DNA from: Chloroflexota bacterium
Lineage (GTDB): Bacteria; Chloroflexota; Chloroflexia; Thermomicrobiales; UBA6265
Reading direction: 5' to 3'
Length of the DNA stretch: 64,000 bases
NCBI GenBank assembly: GCA_023423795.1
Contig: JAFAEX010000309.1
Location: 23,811-87,810 of the forward strand
A program made the translations under genes and the position numbers. Shown piece after piece: positions 1-9,196 of this stretch. A model generated the notes under the pieces. The model was not told the DNA's origin. It worked only from the letters and a program-made list of their open reading frames with translations, and did no database searches. Within the stretch, counting starts at the first letter, position 1. Each line of letters opens with the position of its first letter.

Positions 1-824
1 CGCCGCTGGCCGTGCACGGGCCGTCTCTGACGATCCGGAAGTTCGCGAAGAAGCGCCTGACCGACGCCGACCTGATCCGGCTCGGGGCGATCACCCAGGA
101 GATGGCCGATTTCCTGGAGGCCTGCGTCGCCAGCAAGATGAACGTGCTCGTCTCCGGCGGCACCGGTTCCGGCAAGACGACCTTCCTCAACATGCTCGGC
201 GGCTACATCCCGCCGACCGAGCGGCTGGTGACGATCGAGGACCCGGCCGAACTGCGGATTCCGATCGACAACCTCGTGAGCCTCGAAACCCGTCCGCCGA
301 ACATCGAGGGCAAGGGGCAGATCACCCAGCGCGAACTGGTCAAGAACGCACTCCGCATGCGTCCGGACCGGATCATCATCGGAGAATGCCGCGGCGGCGA
401 AGCGTTCGACATGCTACAGGCGATGAACACCGGCCACGACGGCTCGCTGACCACGATCCACGCCAACTCGCCGCGCGATGCCCTCTCCCGGATCGAGAAC
501 ATGGTCCTGATGGCCAACCTCGACCTGCCGGTGCGCGCCATTCGCGAGCAGATCGCCTCGGCGATCCACCTCGTCGTCCAGTTGACGCGCCTGTCCGACG
601 GCAGCCGCCGCATCACCTACGTCACCGAGATCGTCGGCATGGAACAGGACGTGATCACCATGCACGACGTCTTCACCTTCGACCAGCGGGGCATCGACGA
701 GGACGGCAAGGTCATCGGCGAACTGCGCCCGAGCGGCATCCGCCCCGTCTGCGCCGAAAAACTGGAGCGGCACGGCTTCGCGTTGCCGCCCGAGATGTTC
801 CAGTCGGCCCCGCGCCGGCGCTAA
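1..824 (+). CDS. cpaF: Tad pilus assembly ATPase CpaF/TadA, 5' end outside the window
   Basis: Cytoplasmic ring ATPase that powers assembly of Tad/Flp pili. The frame is already open at the first bases, so the gene begins upstream; about 273 C-terminal residues are visible. Seen: Walker A GGTGSGKTT near visible residue 50, the Asp box VTIEDPAEL, the Walker B stretch MRPDRIIIGECRGGE and the His box TTIHANSPRDAL. This combination and order are those of the CpaF branch of the secretion ATPase superfamily. The missing part would be the N-terminal domain. The gene is followed within 36 bases by two TadB/TadC-type membrane proteins and a prepilin peptidase, which supports the Tad assignment over a type IV secretion VirB11. 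Confidence 0.95.
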   Translation, partial: PLAVHGPSLTIRKFAKKRLTDADLIRLGAITQEMADFLEACVASKMNVLVSGGTGSGKTTFLNMLGGYIPPTERLVTIEDPAELRIPIDNLVSLETRPPNIEGKGQITQRELVKNALRMRPDRIIIGECRGGEAFDMLQAMNTGHDGSLTTIHANSPRDALSRIENMVLMANLDLPVRAIREQIASAIHLVVQLTRLSDGSRRITYVTEIVGMEQDVITMHDVFTFDQRGIDEDGKVIGELRPSGIRPVCAEKLERHGFALPPEMFQSAPRRR

Positions 825-859
825 CCGGGGCGCTCCCGGAGATGACCGAGGTTCGAGTC

Positions 860-1837
860 GTGGATCCGTTGATGCTGGCGCCGCTGGTGGTGTTCGTGGT
901 GGTCCTTGCCGCGGCGTACCTGCTGCTGTCCCGCGGCGGGGAGCGGCAGGACCCGGTCAAGCGGCGGCTCGAAGGCGGTGCGCCCCGGCGCATGGCTCCG
1001 ACGGAGAAACCCGCCGTCGAACCGGTCAGCCTGCTGCGCGATTCGGCCATGGCCCCATCGTCGCCGCTGCTGCGCCTGCTGACGAACGCGCCGGCGGCGC
1101 GGTCGGCGGAAATCGACCTGAAGCAGGCGGACCTGGCGATCCACCCGGCCTCCTACGTGCTGGGCCGGATCGTTCCGGCCGCGCTCGCGATTGTGTTGGT
1201 CGCGCTCGGGGTCGCGCCGCCGCCGATCGGGCTCGCGATCGCGGTGCTCGGCTGGTTCCTGCCGCGCTTCGTCGTGCGGCGCAAGGCGAAGCAGCGGACC
1301 GATGCCTTCGAGGGCCAGCTCGCCGAAGCGCTCGACCTGCTGGCCGGCGCGCTGCGGGCCGGGCACGGTTTTCTGCAGGCGATCGAATCGACCGCGCACG
1401 AGATGTCGAGCCCGATGAAGGACGAATTGCTGCGGCTGATCGACGCGGTGAACGTCGGCGGCAGCGTGGACGCCGCGCTGGAAGAACTTCCCGGCCGGAT
1501 CGACAGCTACGACGTGCAACTGATGACCTCGGCCATCGCCGTCCAGCGGCAGGCCGGCGGCAACCTCGCCGAGGTCCTGCAAACGCTCTCGAAGACCGTG
1601 CGCGAGCGCCGCCGCATCCGTGGCGAGGTGAAGGCGCTGACGGCCGCGCCCCGGATGTCCGGCTACATCGTCGGCGCGCTGCCGTTCGGCCTGACGGTGT
1701 ACTTCGCGGCCGTCAGCAGCGATTTCCGCACGTCCATGTTCGGGACCGACATCGGCCGGATGATCCTCGTCGGAGCGGGCGTCTGGACCTTGTTCGGCTT
1801 CCTGATCTCGCAACGCATCGCGAAGGTGGAGTATTGA
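860..1837 (+). CDS. tadB: Tad pilus inner-membrane platform protein TadB (type II secretion F family)
   Basis: Inner-membrane platform protein that sits above the CpaF ring and helps insert pilins. About 325 residues: an N-terminal membrane segment right after the start (LMLAPLVVFVVVLAAAYLLL), a charged cytoplasmic linker, a hydrophobic pair around residues 100-135, the GspF/T2SSF cytoplasmic domain (AEALDLLAGALRAGHGFLQA, then SYDVQLMTSAIAVQRQAGGN) and two C-terminal membrane segments. GTG at 860 is chosen because GAGG lies 8 bases upstream; an ATG at 842 has no properly spaced ribosome site. It follows cpaF and nearly touches tadC. Confidence 0.9.
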   Translation: MDPLMLAPLVVFVVVLAAAYLLLSRGGERQDPVKRRLEGGAPRRMAPTEKPAVEPVSLLRDSAMAPSSPLLRLLTNAPAARSAEIDLKQADLAIHPASYVLGRIVPAALAIVLVALGVAPPPIGLAIAVLGWFLPRFVVRRKAKQRTDAFEGQLAEALDLLAGALRAGHGFLQAIESTAHEMSSPMKDELLRLIDAVNVGGSVDAALEELPGRIDSYDVQLMTSAIAVQRQAGGNLAEVLQTLSKTVRERRRIRGEVKALTAAPRMSGYIVGALPFGLTVYFAAVSSDFRTSMFGTDIGRMILVGAGVWTLFGFLISQRIAKVEY

Positions 1838-1839
1838 TC

Positions 1840-2748
1840 GTGGACCCGGCCCTGCTGCTCCCATTGGCCGTTTTCGGAGCGGTCTTCGCGCTCGTCGTCC
1901 TCCTGATGGACCGGACTCCGGTCGCGTCGGCTCGGCTGGCCCGGTTCGATCCGACTGCCCGCGCGGCGCCACCCCGTGCCCCGCGCAAGCGCAAGGCCGA
2001 ATCGAGCGGGCTGCGCGGGTCGGCCGACCTCGGCCGGCTAGCGAAGATGATGACCGGCGGCGCGCGGGACGAGGCGCGCAAGAAGACTACCGCCCTGCTG
2101 GACCGGGCCGGCAGCCGGATGTCGGTCGGCCGCTACCTGACGCTGCGCGCGGTGCTGCTGATCGTCGTGGGGCCGCTGCTGGCGATCCTCGCGCTGGTCA
2201 ACTTCGGGCTGACGCTGCCCGGTGTCGGCGCGGCCGCCGTGGCGATGCTGCTGCTGCCGCGCCTGCCGGGAATCCTCCTGGAGCGCAAGGCGAAGGCGCG
2301 CGCGATCGACATCGAAAAGGGGCTGCCGGACGCGCTCGACCTGCTGGTCGTTTGCGTCGAGGGCGGCTTGAGCCTCGACGGCGCGCTGATGCAGGTGGCT
2401 ACGCGCACCCGGGGTGAAGTCGCCGCCGAACTACGCCGCTTGCAGCGGGACATGGCGGCGGGCATGGGCCGCCGCGACGCCTTCCTCGCGCTGGCCGCGC
2501 GCTCGCCGTCGGAGAACCTCGCCATCGTCTGCTCGTCGATCACCCAGGCGGACAAGATGGGCATGAGCGTGGCGACGACCCTGCGCGCGCTCACCGAGAC
2601 GATGCGGACCCGCCGCCGGCAGGCCGCCGAGGAGAATGCGAACAAGGCCCCAATCAAGATGATGCCGGTGCTGGTGATCTTCATGATCCCGTCGCTGTTC
2701 GCCGTCATCCTCGGGCAGGCGGTCATCGCGTTCATGAACATGAACTGA
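1840..2748 (+). CDS. tadC: Tad pilus inner-membrane platform protein TadC (type II secretion F family)
   Basis: Second T2SSF-type platform protein, about 302 residues and the usual partner of TadB. Seen: N-terminal membrane segment (LLLPLAVFGAVFALVVLLMD), a central hydrophobic pair (LRAVLLIVVGPLLAILALVN and the stretch after it), the GspF core beginning DIEKGLPDALDLLVVCVEGG, the motif ITQADKMGMSVATTLRALTE, and a C-terminal membrane segment. GTG at 1840, two bases after tadB ends, has GGAG 8 bases upstream; a TTG at 1834 overlapping the tadB stop is the alternative. Order and spacing indicate co-transcription with cpaF and tadB. Confidence 0.9.
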   Translation: MDPALLLPLAVFGAVFALVVLLMDRTPVASARLARFDPTARAAPPRAPRKRKAESSGLRGSADLGRLAKMMTGGARDEARKKTTALLDRAGSRMSVGRYLTLRAVLLIVVGPLLAILALVNFGLTLPGVGAAAVAMLLLPRLPGILLERKAKARAIDIEKGLPDALDLLVVCVEGGLSLDGALMQVATRTRGEVAAELRRLQRDMAAGMGRRDAFLALAARSPSENLAIVCSSITQADKMGMSVATTLRALTETMRTRRRQAAEENANKAPIKMMPVLVIFMIPSLFAVILGQAVIAFMNMN

Positions 2749-2751
2749 GCC

Positions 2752-3402
2752 GTGGCCGAACCGTTCGTCCTCGTCGCCGGCCTGAGCGGGGCGGTTGTGG
2801 CCGCCGCCGTCGCCGGCCTCGCCGACCGCTGGGCCGCCGCGCTTGCCGGCGCTGCTTCGTGCGAGCGGCCGCCGTCCGCACCGACCGTCGCGGTGTGCGC
2901 TGCCGCCGGATTCGGTTTCGGCTCGGCGCTCGGGATGCGCGGGGCGGATATCGTCGCCGTCGGCTGGGCGCTCGTTGTTGCGGCGCCGCTGGTGCTGGTC
3001 GCGCTAATCGACCTGCGGACACGGTTGATTCCGCTCGCGGCCGTGGCGGCGGTGGGCGTGCTCGGGCTCGCCCGCGCCGCGGCGGAGGACGCGCTGGTAG
3101 CTTCCGCTATCGGCATGCTCGTCGGAGCGGCGATCTTCGCGCTGCTCTGGGCCGCCGCCTTGCCCCTGCGGGCGCGGGCGGGAACGACGCCGTTTGGGAT
3201 GGGCGACGTGCTGCTCGCTGCCGGGATCGGCGCGGTCGCCGGCTGGCCGTCCGTGTTGCCGACCCTGTTCCTCGGGGCAGTCTTCGGCGCGTTCGGGGCC
3301 ATCGCGTTGCTCGCCTCGCGCTCAGCCCGCGCGACCGACGCCATTCCCTACGGCGTCTTCCTCGGCGCGGCGGCGATCCTCGCGGAATTGGCACGGACGT
3401 AG
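2752..3402 (+). CDS. Prepilin peptidase, A24 family (TadV/CpaA type)
   Basis: Membrane aspartic peptidase that cleaves leader peptides from Flp prepilins and pseudopilins. 216 residues, mostly hydrophobic, with about six membrane segments. The two catalytic aspartates lie in LIDLRTRLIP and in the FGMGDVLLAAG motif (GxGD class). It lacks the N-terminal methyltransferase domain with CxxC pairs found in long GspO/PilD enzymes, as expected of the short TadV/CpaA form. GTG start 3 bases after the tadC stop. The pilin gene itself is not in view. Last gene of the Tad operon here; the next gene follows after 155 bases. Confidence 0.85.
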   Translation: MAEPFVLVAGLSGAVVAAAVAGLADRWAAALAGAASCERPPSAPTVAVCAAAGFGFGSALGMRGADIVAVGWALVVAAPLVLVALIDLRTRLIPLAAVAAVGVLGLARAAAEDALVASAIGMLVGAAIFALLWAAALPLRARAGTTPFGMGDVLLAAGIGAVAGWPSVLPTLFLGAVFGAFGAIALLASRSARATDAIPYGVFLGAAAILAELART

Positions 3403-3557
3403 GGCATTGCCGCTCCGGGTACGGGAACCCGAACCGCGGCGTATCCGTCACGTGGTCAATGGCTGCACGATCCGGTGGTCAACCTCGACTTGACGGGCGG
3501 TGGCGCGGTCCCCATCATCGCCGCCAATCACGCTGGCGGCGCGAGAAAGGACGGTTC

Positions 3558-5909
3558 ATGCACGCCTCCGGTTCGCCCCTGGCTGGGCTGCCGCGTTTGC
3601 CGGCCCTGTTCCGGCCGCTGACGCCGTTGCTGGGCCGCGACGACGAGGTCGAAGCGGTGGCATCGCTCCTGCTCGATTCGGACACCCGGCTGGTGACGCT
3701 GACCGGGCCGGGCGGGGTCGGCAAAACCCGCCTGGCGCTGGCCGTGGCCGACCGGGTCGCGGCGTCCTATCCCGACGGCGTGGCGCCGGTGGATCTCGCC
3801 GGTGTTGCCGATGCATCGCTCGTCGTGCCCAGCATAGCCGCCGCACTGGGCGTGCGCGAAGCGGCTGCCGGGGACGTTGCCGAAACGCTCGCCGACTGGT
3901 TGGCCGACCGCCGACTGCTGCTGCTGCTCGACAACTTCGAGCAGGTCGTGGAGGCCGCGGCGGTCGTCGCCAACCTGCTGGCGGCGTGCCCGGGCGTGGA
4001 CGCGCTGGTCACCTCGCGCGGGCGGCTGCGGATCGGCGGTGAACGGGTCGTCGAAGTGCGCCCGCTCGCGGTTGGTGACGGGCTACACGCCGGCCTGTCG
4101 CCGGCGGTTGCCTTGTTCGCCGACCGGGCGCGGGCGGTCCGCTCCGACTTCGAGGTGACGCCCGAGAACCGGGCGACGATCGAGGCGATCTGCGCCTGGC
4201 TCGACGGCCTGCCTCTGGCGATCGAACTCGCCGCCGCCTGGATCGGAACCCTGCCGCCCGATGCGCTGCTCGAACGACTTCAACAGGGCATGGCGCTGCC
4301 CGACTTCGGCGCGCGCGACCTGCCCGAGCGCCAGCGGACGATGCGGGCCACGGTGGCCTGGAGTGACGGTCTGCTCTCTCCCGACCTGCAATCCACGTTT
4401 CATCGGCTGGCGGTTTTTCCCGCCGGATTCACCCTCGACGGCGCGGCGGCGGTGCTCGGAGATGCCGGCGGCGACGCCTTGCCGGCGGTCGCCGCCCTCG
4501 TCGACCGCCACCTCCTTCGTCCGCTCGATCCGGTGGCAGGGGAGCCCCGGTTCGGCATGCTGCAGACGATCCGTTCCTACGCCCGGGAGCGGCTGGCGTC
4601 CAGCCCCGAGGCCGACGATGTCCGCGACCGTCACCTGCGCTGGTGCGCCGACCTGGTCGAGCGCGGGGTCGCCTCGGTGGGCACCGCCGAGCAGGAATCG
4701 TGGCTGCGCCGCGTCGATGCCGAACACGACTCGATGCGGGCAGCCCTTGCCTGGGGCATCGAGCGCTGCGACCCGATCGCCGTGCGGCTCGCCGGCGGGT
4801 TGTGGCGCTACTGGTTCACGCGCGGCCTGCCCACCGAAGGCCGGCGCTGGAGCGACGCGGTCCTCGCGGGCTGCCCCGGCGCGCCGGACGCCGACCGCGC
4901 ACGCCTGCTGCAAGGCATAGGCGCGCTTGCCGCCTCCCAGGGCGACGCGGCCGCCGCCGCCAACGCGCTCGACGAAAGCCGTGCGATGTACGAGGCGTTG
5001 GACGATGCCGCCGGACTGGCGACCTCGCTCAACCTGATGGGGCAGGCCGTCCAAACCGCCGGCGATCCGGCGCGGGCGGTCGCCTATCACGAACGCGCGC
5101 TGGCCACGGCGCGGTCCATCGACGACGGGTGGCGCATCACGCATTCCCTGAACCTGCTCGCGTCGGCCCTCGCCGGTTCCGGCCGAACGGATCGGGCCGG
5201 GGCCGCTGCCGCCGAGGCGTTGCCGATCGCGCGCGGGCGCGGCGACCGCTGGGGGTTGGCGCTGGCGCTCGCGACGCTCGGCGGGATCGCGGCCGCCGCG
5301 GGAAAACTGGACGACGCCGACCGCGACCTTTCCGAAGCGCTGGCGCTCCAGCGCGCAATCGGCGACCGGCGCGGGACGGCCGATGCGCTCGACGCGCTGG
5401 CCGACGTGGCGCTCGCGCGGGGCGACGCCGAAGGGGCGGCCTCCCGCCTCGACGAGGCGGTCGCCATCGCGCGCAGCGTCGGGGACCGCCGGTTCCTCGC
5501 CCGCCTGCTGCTGCGCCTCGGCGGCGCGCTGACGCGGACCGGCGACGACGTCGGCGCGCGGGCGACCCTCGCCGAAGCGCGCATGCTGGCGGCGGACCGG
5601 GACGATGCCGCCACCCTCGCCGAGGCGGAACGGGCGCTCGGTTCGTCCGCCGAACGATCGCGCCACGCTTCGGCCGTGCCGCAACCGTCCACGAGCGGGG
5701 AAGCCGCCGCCGCCGAGGCCGGGCTGACGGCACGGGAGATCGACGTCCTCCGCCTGCTGGTGGACGGCCTGACGAACCGCGAGGTCGGCGACCGCCTCTT
5801 CATCGGCCACCGCACCGTGGCGACCCACGTCCTCAACATCCTCGGCAAATTGGGCGTCGATTCCCGCACCGCCGCCGCCGCCTGGGCCGTCCGCAACGGC
5901 TTGGCCTGA
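3558..5909 (+). CDS. Large transcriptional regulator: NB-ATPase, TPR array, LuxR HTH
   Basis: Signal-sensing transcription factor of about 783 residues. Seen: an AAA/NB-ARC-like ATPase with Walker A GPGGVGKT (residues 50-57) and a Walker B-like LLLLLDNFEQV; the winged-helix and arm region typical of STAND ATPases; TPR-like helical repeats over about residues 400-690; and a C-terminal LuxR helix-turn-helix (LTAREIDVLRLLVDGLTNRE to the end). ATG 3558 is preceded by GAAAGGA; the open frame further upstream reads through the peptidase gene and is not coding. The family is greatly expanded in Chloroflexi and Actinobacteria. Target genes and ligand cannot be read from sequence. A weak 6-bp hairpin (5928-5944) follows the stop. 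Confidence 0.85.
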   Translation: MHASGSPLAGLPRLPALFRPLTPLLGRDDEVEAVASLLLDSDTRLVTLTGPGGVGKTRLALAVADRVAASYPDGVAPVDLAGVADASLVVPSIAAALGVREAAAGDVAETLADWLADRRLLLLLDNFEQVVEAAAVVANLLAACPGVDALVTSRGRLRIGGERVVEVRPLAVGDGLHAGLSPAVALFADRARAVRSDFEVTPENRATIEAICAWLDGLPLAIELAAAWIGTLPPDALLERLQQGMALPDFGARDLPERQRTMRATVAWSDGLLSPDLQSTFHRLAVFPAGFTLDGAAAVLGDAGGDALPAVAALVDRHLLRPLDPVAGEPRFGMLQTIRSYARERLASSPEADDVRDRHLRWCADLVERGVASVGTAEQESWLRRVDAEHDSMRAALAWGIERCDPIAVRLAGGLWRYWFTRGLPTEGRRWSDAVLAGCPGAPDADRARLLQGIGALAASQGDAAAAANALDESRAMYEALDDAAGLATSLNLMGQAVQTAGDPARAVAYHERALATARSIDDGWRITHSLNLLASALAGSGRTDRAGAAAAEALPIARGRGDRWGLALALATLGGIAAAAGKLDDADRDLSEALALQRAIGDRRGTADALDALADVALARGDAEGAASRLDEAVAIARSVGDRRFLARLLLRLGGALTRTGDDVGARATLAEARMLAADRDDAATLAEAERALGSSAERSRHASAVPQPSTSGEAAAAEAGLTAREIDVLRLLVDGLTNREVGDRLFIGHRTVATHVLNILGKLGVDSRTAAAAWAVRNGLA

Positions 5910-6117
5910 ACCCGCCATTGTGAGGTACGGGCGTTCGTCGCCCGATTGCCAGACGAAATTCGGTGGTTCGGTTCACCGTTCCATTCGTCGTTCGTAAGGG
6001 ATGACCCGGTATCCTCTCGAACCCCCTCGCGACACCGGCGCGGGAGGGCGCCGGACCCTCTCCTACGAAGCACGGCATCGCAAGCGCCCGAACCGGTGCG
6101 AACAGCCGGACGTCGCA

Positions 6118-6630
6118 TCAGCCCGCGAGCAGCAGCGCGAGCCCGACGACGATCGGTGCGACGTGGACGACGATCAGCGCCCAGCGGATTGGGGACCGTG
6201 GATCGCGCAGCGGTTTCGGCCGCGGAAACGCGCCCAGCCAGAGCCACAGCCCGAGGATGCCGCCGAGCAGCACCCCGCCGGCAATGGCGGCCCACGCGAT
6301 GCGGGCAACGCCGTCCGGCGACCAGCCGAGCGCGACCATCCCGGCAAGCGGCAGCGTGACGAGCGTCGATGGCACAACGAGCAACCGGGTCGCGACCGGG
6401 TGCGACAGACTGGCGACCAGCACCGTCGGCATCAGGAGCCAGCCGGCGAACAGCGCCCGCGTCGCCGCCGCCGGTGCCGCGGTTCGATCGACCGCGAGCC
6501 ACCAGATCAGGCCGAGCGCGACGGCGCTGACACTGGCGAGGCGGATGATCCTGCGCCGCATGGCGACGGCCGCCGTCGGCGCGAAGCGGGCGTGCATTCC
6601 CGCTGAGCGGACGGTCGCGGGGGTGCTCAT
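6118..6630 (-). CDS. Integral membrane protein of unknown function, coupled to a radical SAM gene
   Basis: 170-residue hydrophobic protein with four or five predicted membrane segments (for example VSAVALGLIWWLAVDR, RALFAGWLLMPTVLVASLSH, LPLAGMVALGW, WAAIAGGVLLGGILGLWLWLG, WALIVVHVAPIVVGLALLLAG). No family motif recognised. Its ATG overlaps the stop of the upstream radical SAM gene (ATGA), so the two are almost certainly translated together, and the protein may anchor or support that enzyme. That link is inference. A longer reading upstream would lie inside the radical SAM gene and is not favoured. Confidence 0.6.
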   Translation of the reverse strand: MSTPATVRSAGMHARFAPTAAVAMRRRIIRLASVSAVALGLIWWLAVDRTAAPAAATRALFAGWLLMPTVLVASLSHPVATRLLVVPSTLVTLPLAGMVALGWSPDGVARIAWAAIAGGVLLGGILGLWLWLGAFPRPKPLRDPRSPIRWALIVVHVAPIVVGLALLLAG

Positions 6631-7952
6631 GCCGCCTCCTGTCGCCGCCGGGGCGCGGCCGCGAGACGGCTTCTGAAGGCGTCGTGCCGGGCGCGGACCG
6701 CCTCCGCCGAGTACACCTGGGCGGCGAGGTCGATGAACCCGGCCTCGAGTTCTTCCGGCGTCATCCCGGTCGGACGCACGTTGACGTCGAAGACCGTGCA
6801 TGTTTCCCAGCCGGTCGGGTCCAGCAGCCGGCCGTCGGCCAGCAGGCGCGCGTAGAGCGGCGTGCCGGGGAAGGCCGTCAGCACGGTGATCTGGACGTCG
6901 TAAAGCCCGCTCTCTTCGACGAAGTCGCGGACGGCGGCAAACTCGTCGCGGGTCGCGCCGTCAAGCCCGAGCACGAAGCAGCCGTTGACGGCCACGCCGT
7001 GGTCCTGGATCGTGGCGATGGCGCGCTTGTAGCGTTCGAACCGCGTCCGCTTCCAGTTCCGGCGCGTCTCGACCCCGTCGATCCCGGCGGCGGTCGGGCT
7101 TTCCAGCCCGATCAGCACCTGCGCGCAGCCGGCGTCGCGCATCGAGGCCAGCAGTTCCGGATCGTCCGCAACCGAGATGTCGGTCTCGGTGAACCAGCGG
7201 ATGTTCTCGCGGCCGACCGCCCGCACCAGTTCTTTCGCGCGCCGCTTGTCCACGAACGCGTTGTCGTCGGCGAACTCGATGAACGGCCGGTCCCAGATCC
7301 GCTTGACCTCGCGCAGTTCGGCGACCACCCGTTCGACCGGCTTGTGCTTGTACTTCCGGGTCAGCAGGATGGACGAGGCGCAGAACTCGCAGCGCCACGG
7401 GCAACCGCGGCTGGTCTGGACGGTGATCCGGTTGTAGCGCTCGGCGTCGAGCAGGCCGTAGGCGGGCATCGGCGCGTTGGCGAGGTCGAACTCGCGCCCG
7501 CGCGGGCCGTAGACGCCGCGCAATGTTCCGGCTTCGGCATCGCGCAGCACGTCGTGCCACGAGAGTTCGCCTTCCCCGACGACGACGGCATCGCAATGGC
7601 GCAGGGCTTCGGCGGGCATCGCGGTGGCGTGCAGTCCGCCGATGACGGTCTTGGCTCCGGCCGCGCAGAACCGGGCCGCCAGCGCGTAGGCGTCCTTGAC
7701 CTGCGCGGTGAAGGACGAGATCGCGGCGAGGTCGCAGTCCGGCAGCCGGTCCACCGCCCGGATGTCGGCGATCTCGTGGTAGGACACCTCGAAGCGGTCC
7801 GGCGTCATCCCCGCCAGCGTCAGCAAGCCGAGGCTGGGCAGCGAGGCGACGACCTTGCCGCGCTCGACGAACCCCGGCAGCGTCATCCCGAGCGCGTTCA
7901 GTTCTGGCTTGAACGCGCGGACGCCGCTCATGGCGACGAATGCGATGTGCAT
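6627..7952 (-). CDS. B12-binding domain radical SAM protein
   Basis: Probable cobalamin-dependent radical SAM enzyme of 441 residues. The N-terminal part (about residues 1-150) has the Rossmann-like B12-binding form seen in this superfamily. The radical SAM core follows with the iron-sulfur motif C-x3-C-x2-C in TSRGCPWRCEFCASS. The C-terminal part holds the TIM-barrel elements EFADDNAFVDKRRAKEL and VLIGLESP. Members act in hopanoid, carotenoid, bacteriochlorophyll and methylthiolation chemistry; the substrate cannot be assigned. ATG 7952 has GGAG at good spacing. It is translationally coupled to the membrane protein downstream, so lipid or membrane chemistry is plausible but unproven. Confidence 0.85.
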   Translation of the reverse strand: MHIAFVAMSGVRAFKPELNALGMTLPGFVERGKVVASLPSLGLLTLAGMTPDRFEVSYHEIADIRAVDRLPDCDLAAISSFTAQVKDAYALAARFCAAGAKTVIGGLHATAMPAEALRHCDAVVVGEGELSWHDVLRDAEAGTLRGVYGPRGREFDLANAPMPAYGLLDAERYNRITVQTSRGCPWRCEFCASSILLTRKYKHKPVERVVAELREVKRIWDRPFIEFADDNAFVDKRRAKELVRAVGRENIRWFTETDISVADDPELLASMRDAGCAQVLIGLESPTAAGIDGVETRRNWKRTRFERYKRAIATIQDHGVAVNGCFVLGLDGATRDEFAAVRDFVEESGLYDVQITVLTAFPGTPLYARLLADGRLLDPTGWETCTVFDVNVRPTGMTPEELEAGFIDLAAQVYSAEAVRARHDAFRSRLAAAPRRRQEAA

Positions 7953-8135
7953 GGCGGTCTCCTTGTCCGTCCCGTCCGCCAGAATGGCGAAACGGCCGTG
8001 GATCAAGGGTGCCCGCCGCGCGTCCGCCACACATCGGCAAGGCTGCTGAATTGGCTTGCCGAACCGTCTCCGCAGGATGGCGGAGATGGCCCATGGCCGG
8101 CGCCCGAATGAGGGCCGCGCCGACCACCACCCATC

Positions 8136-8217
8136 CGTCATCCCGAGCCTGTCGAGGGATCTCGTTTTCGGCACGCGTCGGGGACGAACGAGATCCCTCG
8201 ACAGGCTCGGGATGACG
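8136..8217. repeat. Palindromic intergenic repeat, copy 1 (perfect 31-bp arms)
   Basis: Left arm 8136-8166 and right arm 8187-8217 are exact reverse complements over 31 bases, separated by a 20-base loop. The arm core is TCATCCCGAGCCTGTCGAGG. Four further copies lie at 42093, 52121, 58431 and 62759, always between genes and with different loops. It would form a very stable hairpin in RNA from either strand. It lies between the radical SAM gene and the hydrolase gene, both read leftwards. Confidence 0.9.
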
Positions 8218-8223
8218 TTGGAC

Positions 8224-8306
8224 GAGGCTCGGGATGACGGTGCGTGACATTCGGGAGGATGATGGAAGAGGCTCGGGATGACGGAATGGGCGACGCGCGG
8301 GATGAC
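8224..8306. repeat. Extra half-arms of the palindromic repeat
   Basis: After copy 1, the right-arm core GAGGCTCGGGATGACG recurs at 8224-8239 and 8268-8283, and a decayed version ending CGGGATGAC lies at about 8296-8306. These are single arms without partners, as if the right arm had been duplicated. The remainder of the 378-base gap between 7953 and 8330 shows no gene. Confidence 0.7.
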
Positions 8307-8330
8307 AGGGAGCGCCAATGGACCGCGTGC

Positions 8331-9155
8331 TTACCCGGCGCGCGTTGTCGAACCACCCGCCGCATTCGAGACGAGCAGGCGCGCGGCGGGAGTCGCGACG
8401 GCGGCGAGCGCGGCGGCGAATGCCTCCTGGTCGAACTGGGCCGCGTGCCCCTGGTTCGGCGCGACCACGAGCGACGCGCCGGTGCGCCGCGCGATCTCCT
8501 CGGCGATGGCGCGCAGCCCCGGATGGCTCTTGCCGCCGGCCAGCACCGCGATCGGCAGAGTGGGGGAGAGGTCGTCGAGTGCCTCGGGCGGGTAGTCGCC
8601 GGGCGGCTGGCCCGCCACCGCGCGGCGCGCTTCGCGCACGAGGCCGGGCCAGCCGCGGGATTCTTTCATGCGCGCGAGGTCGGCGGAGCCGGCCAGCACG
8701 CCGAAGAACGCCTCGGCCAGTCGTTCGTCTGAAAGGCCCGATGCCCCGTGCCAGAGCGCCGCGGTTCGTTCGCGAAGCGTCGTGACCTCGGGGTGATCGG
8801 GCAACAGTCCGAGGAGCGGCGGTTCGACGAGGACCAGCGACCGCACCCGGCCCGGGGCGCTTCGCGCCATCTCGATGGCGACGAGGCCGCCGAAGGAATG
8901 CCCGGCGAGGTCGAACGATGCGGAGCCGGCGCTCGTTGCGGCATGGAGGATGTCGGTTGCGTCGCCGGCGATCGTATGGGGCGACCGTAGCGGTGGGCTG
9001 TCGCCGTAGCCGCGCCTGTCCGGGACCAGCAGCAGCCGCTCATTAGGTTCTTGCGCTTGCCTGCGCCATGCCATCAGGCCCGTGTTGAAGTCGCCGTGCA
9101 CCAGCACCAGCGGCGGCCCTTCGCCGAACGCCCGCATCGCGATCGGTTCGTCCAC
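8331..9155 (-). CDS. Alpha/beta hydrolase
   Basis: Soluble hydrolase of 274 residues with the alpha/beta fold: oxyanion-hole region LVLVHGDFNTG, nucleophile elbow GHSFGG with the catalytic serine, and a late histidine in NQGHAAQFD. The acid is probably the aspartate in the SPTLPIAVLAGG region or the loop after it. GTG at 9155 is chosen because GGAGGAAC lies directly upstream; an ATG at 9194 would run into the operator dyad. It is divergent from the tetR gene and separated from it by 84 bases containing a strong dyad, so it is a likely target of that regulator. Substrate unknown; epoxide hydrolase or haloperoxidase-like relatives are possible. Confidence 0.75.
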   Translation of the reverse strand: MDEPIAMRAFGEGPPLVLVHGDFNTGLMAWRRQAQEPNERLLLVPDRRGYGDSPPLRSPHTIAGDATDILHAATSAGSASFDLAGHSFGGLVAIEMARSAPGRVRSLVLVEPPLLGLLPDHPEVTTLRERTAALWHGASGLSDERLAEAFFGVLAGSADLARMKESRGWPGLVREARRAVAGQPPGDYPPEALDDLSPTLPIAVLAGGKSHPGLRAIAEEIARRTGASLVVAPNQGHAAQFDQEAFAAALAAVATPAARLLVSNAAGGSTTRAG

Positions 9156-9196
9156 CGTTCCTCCAATCCCTCCGAACACTGCGACATGGTACATTT

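Noticed and set aside
4083..5918. 611-residue open frame on the minus strand
   Set aside because: Mirror of the LuxR regulator gene, with no motif or ribosome site.
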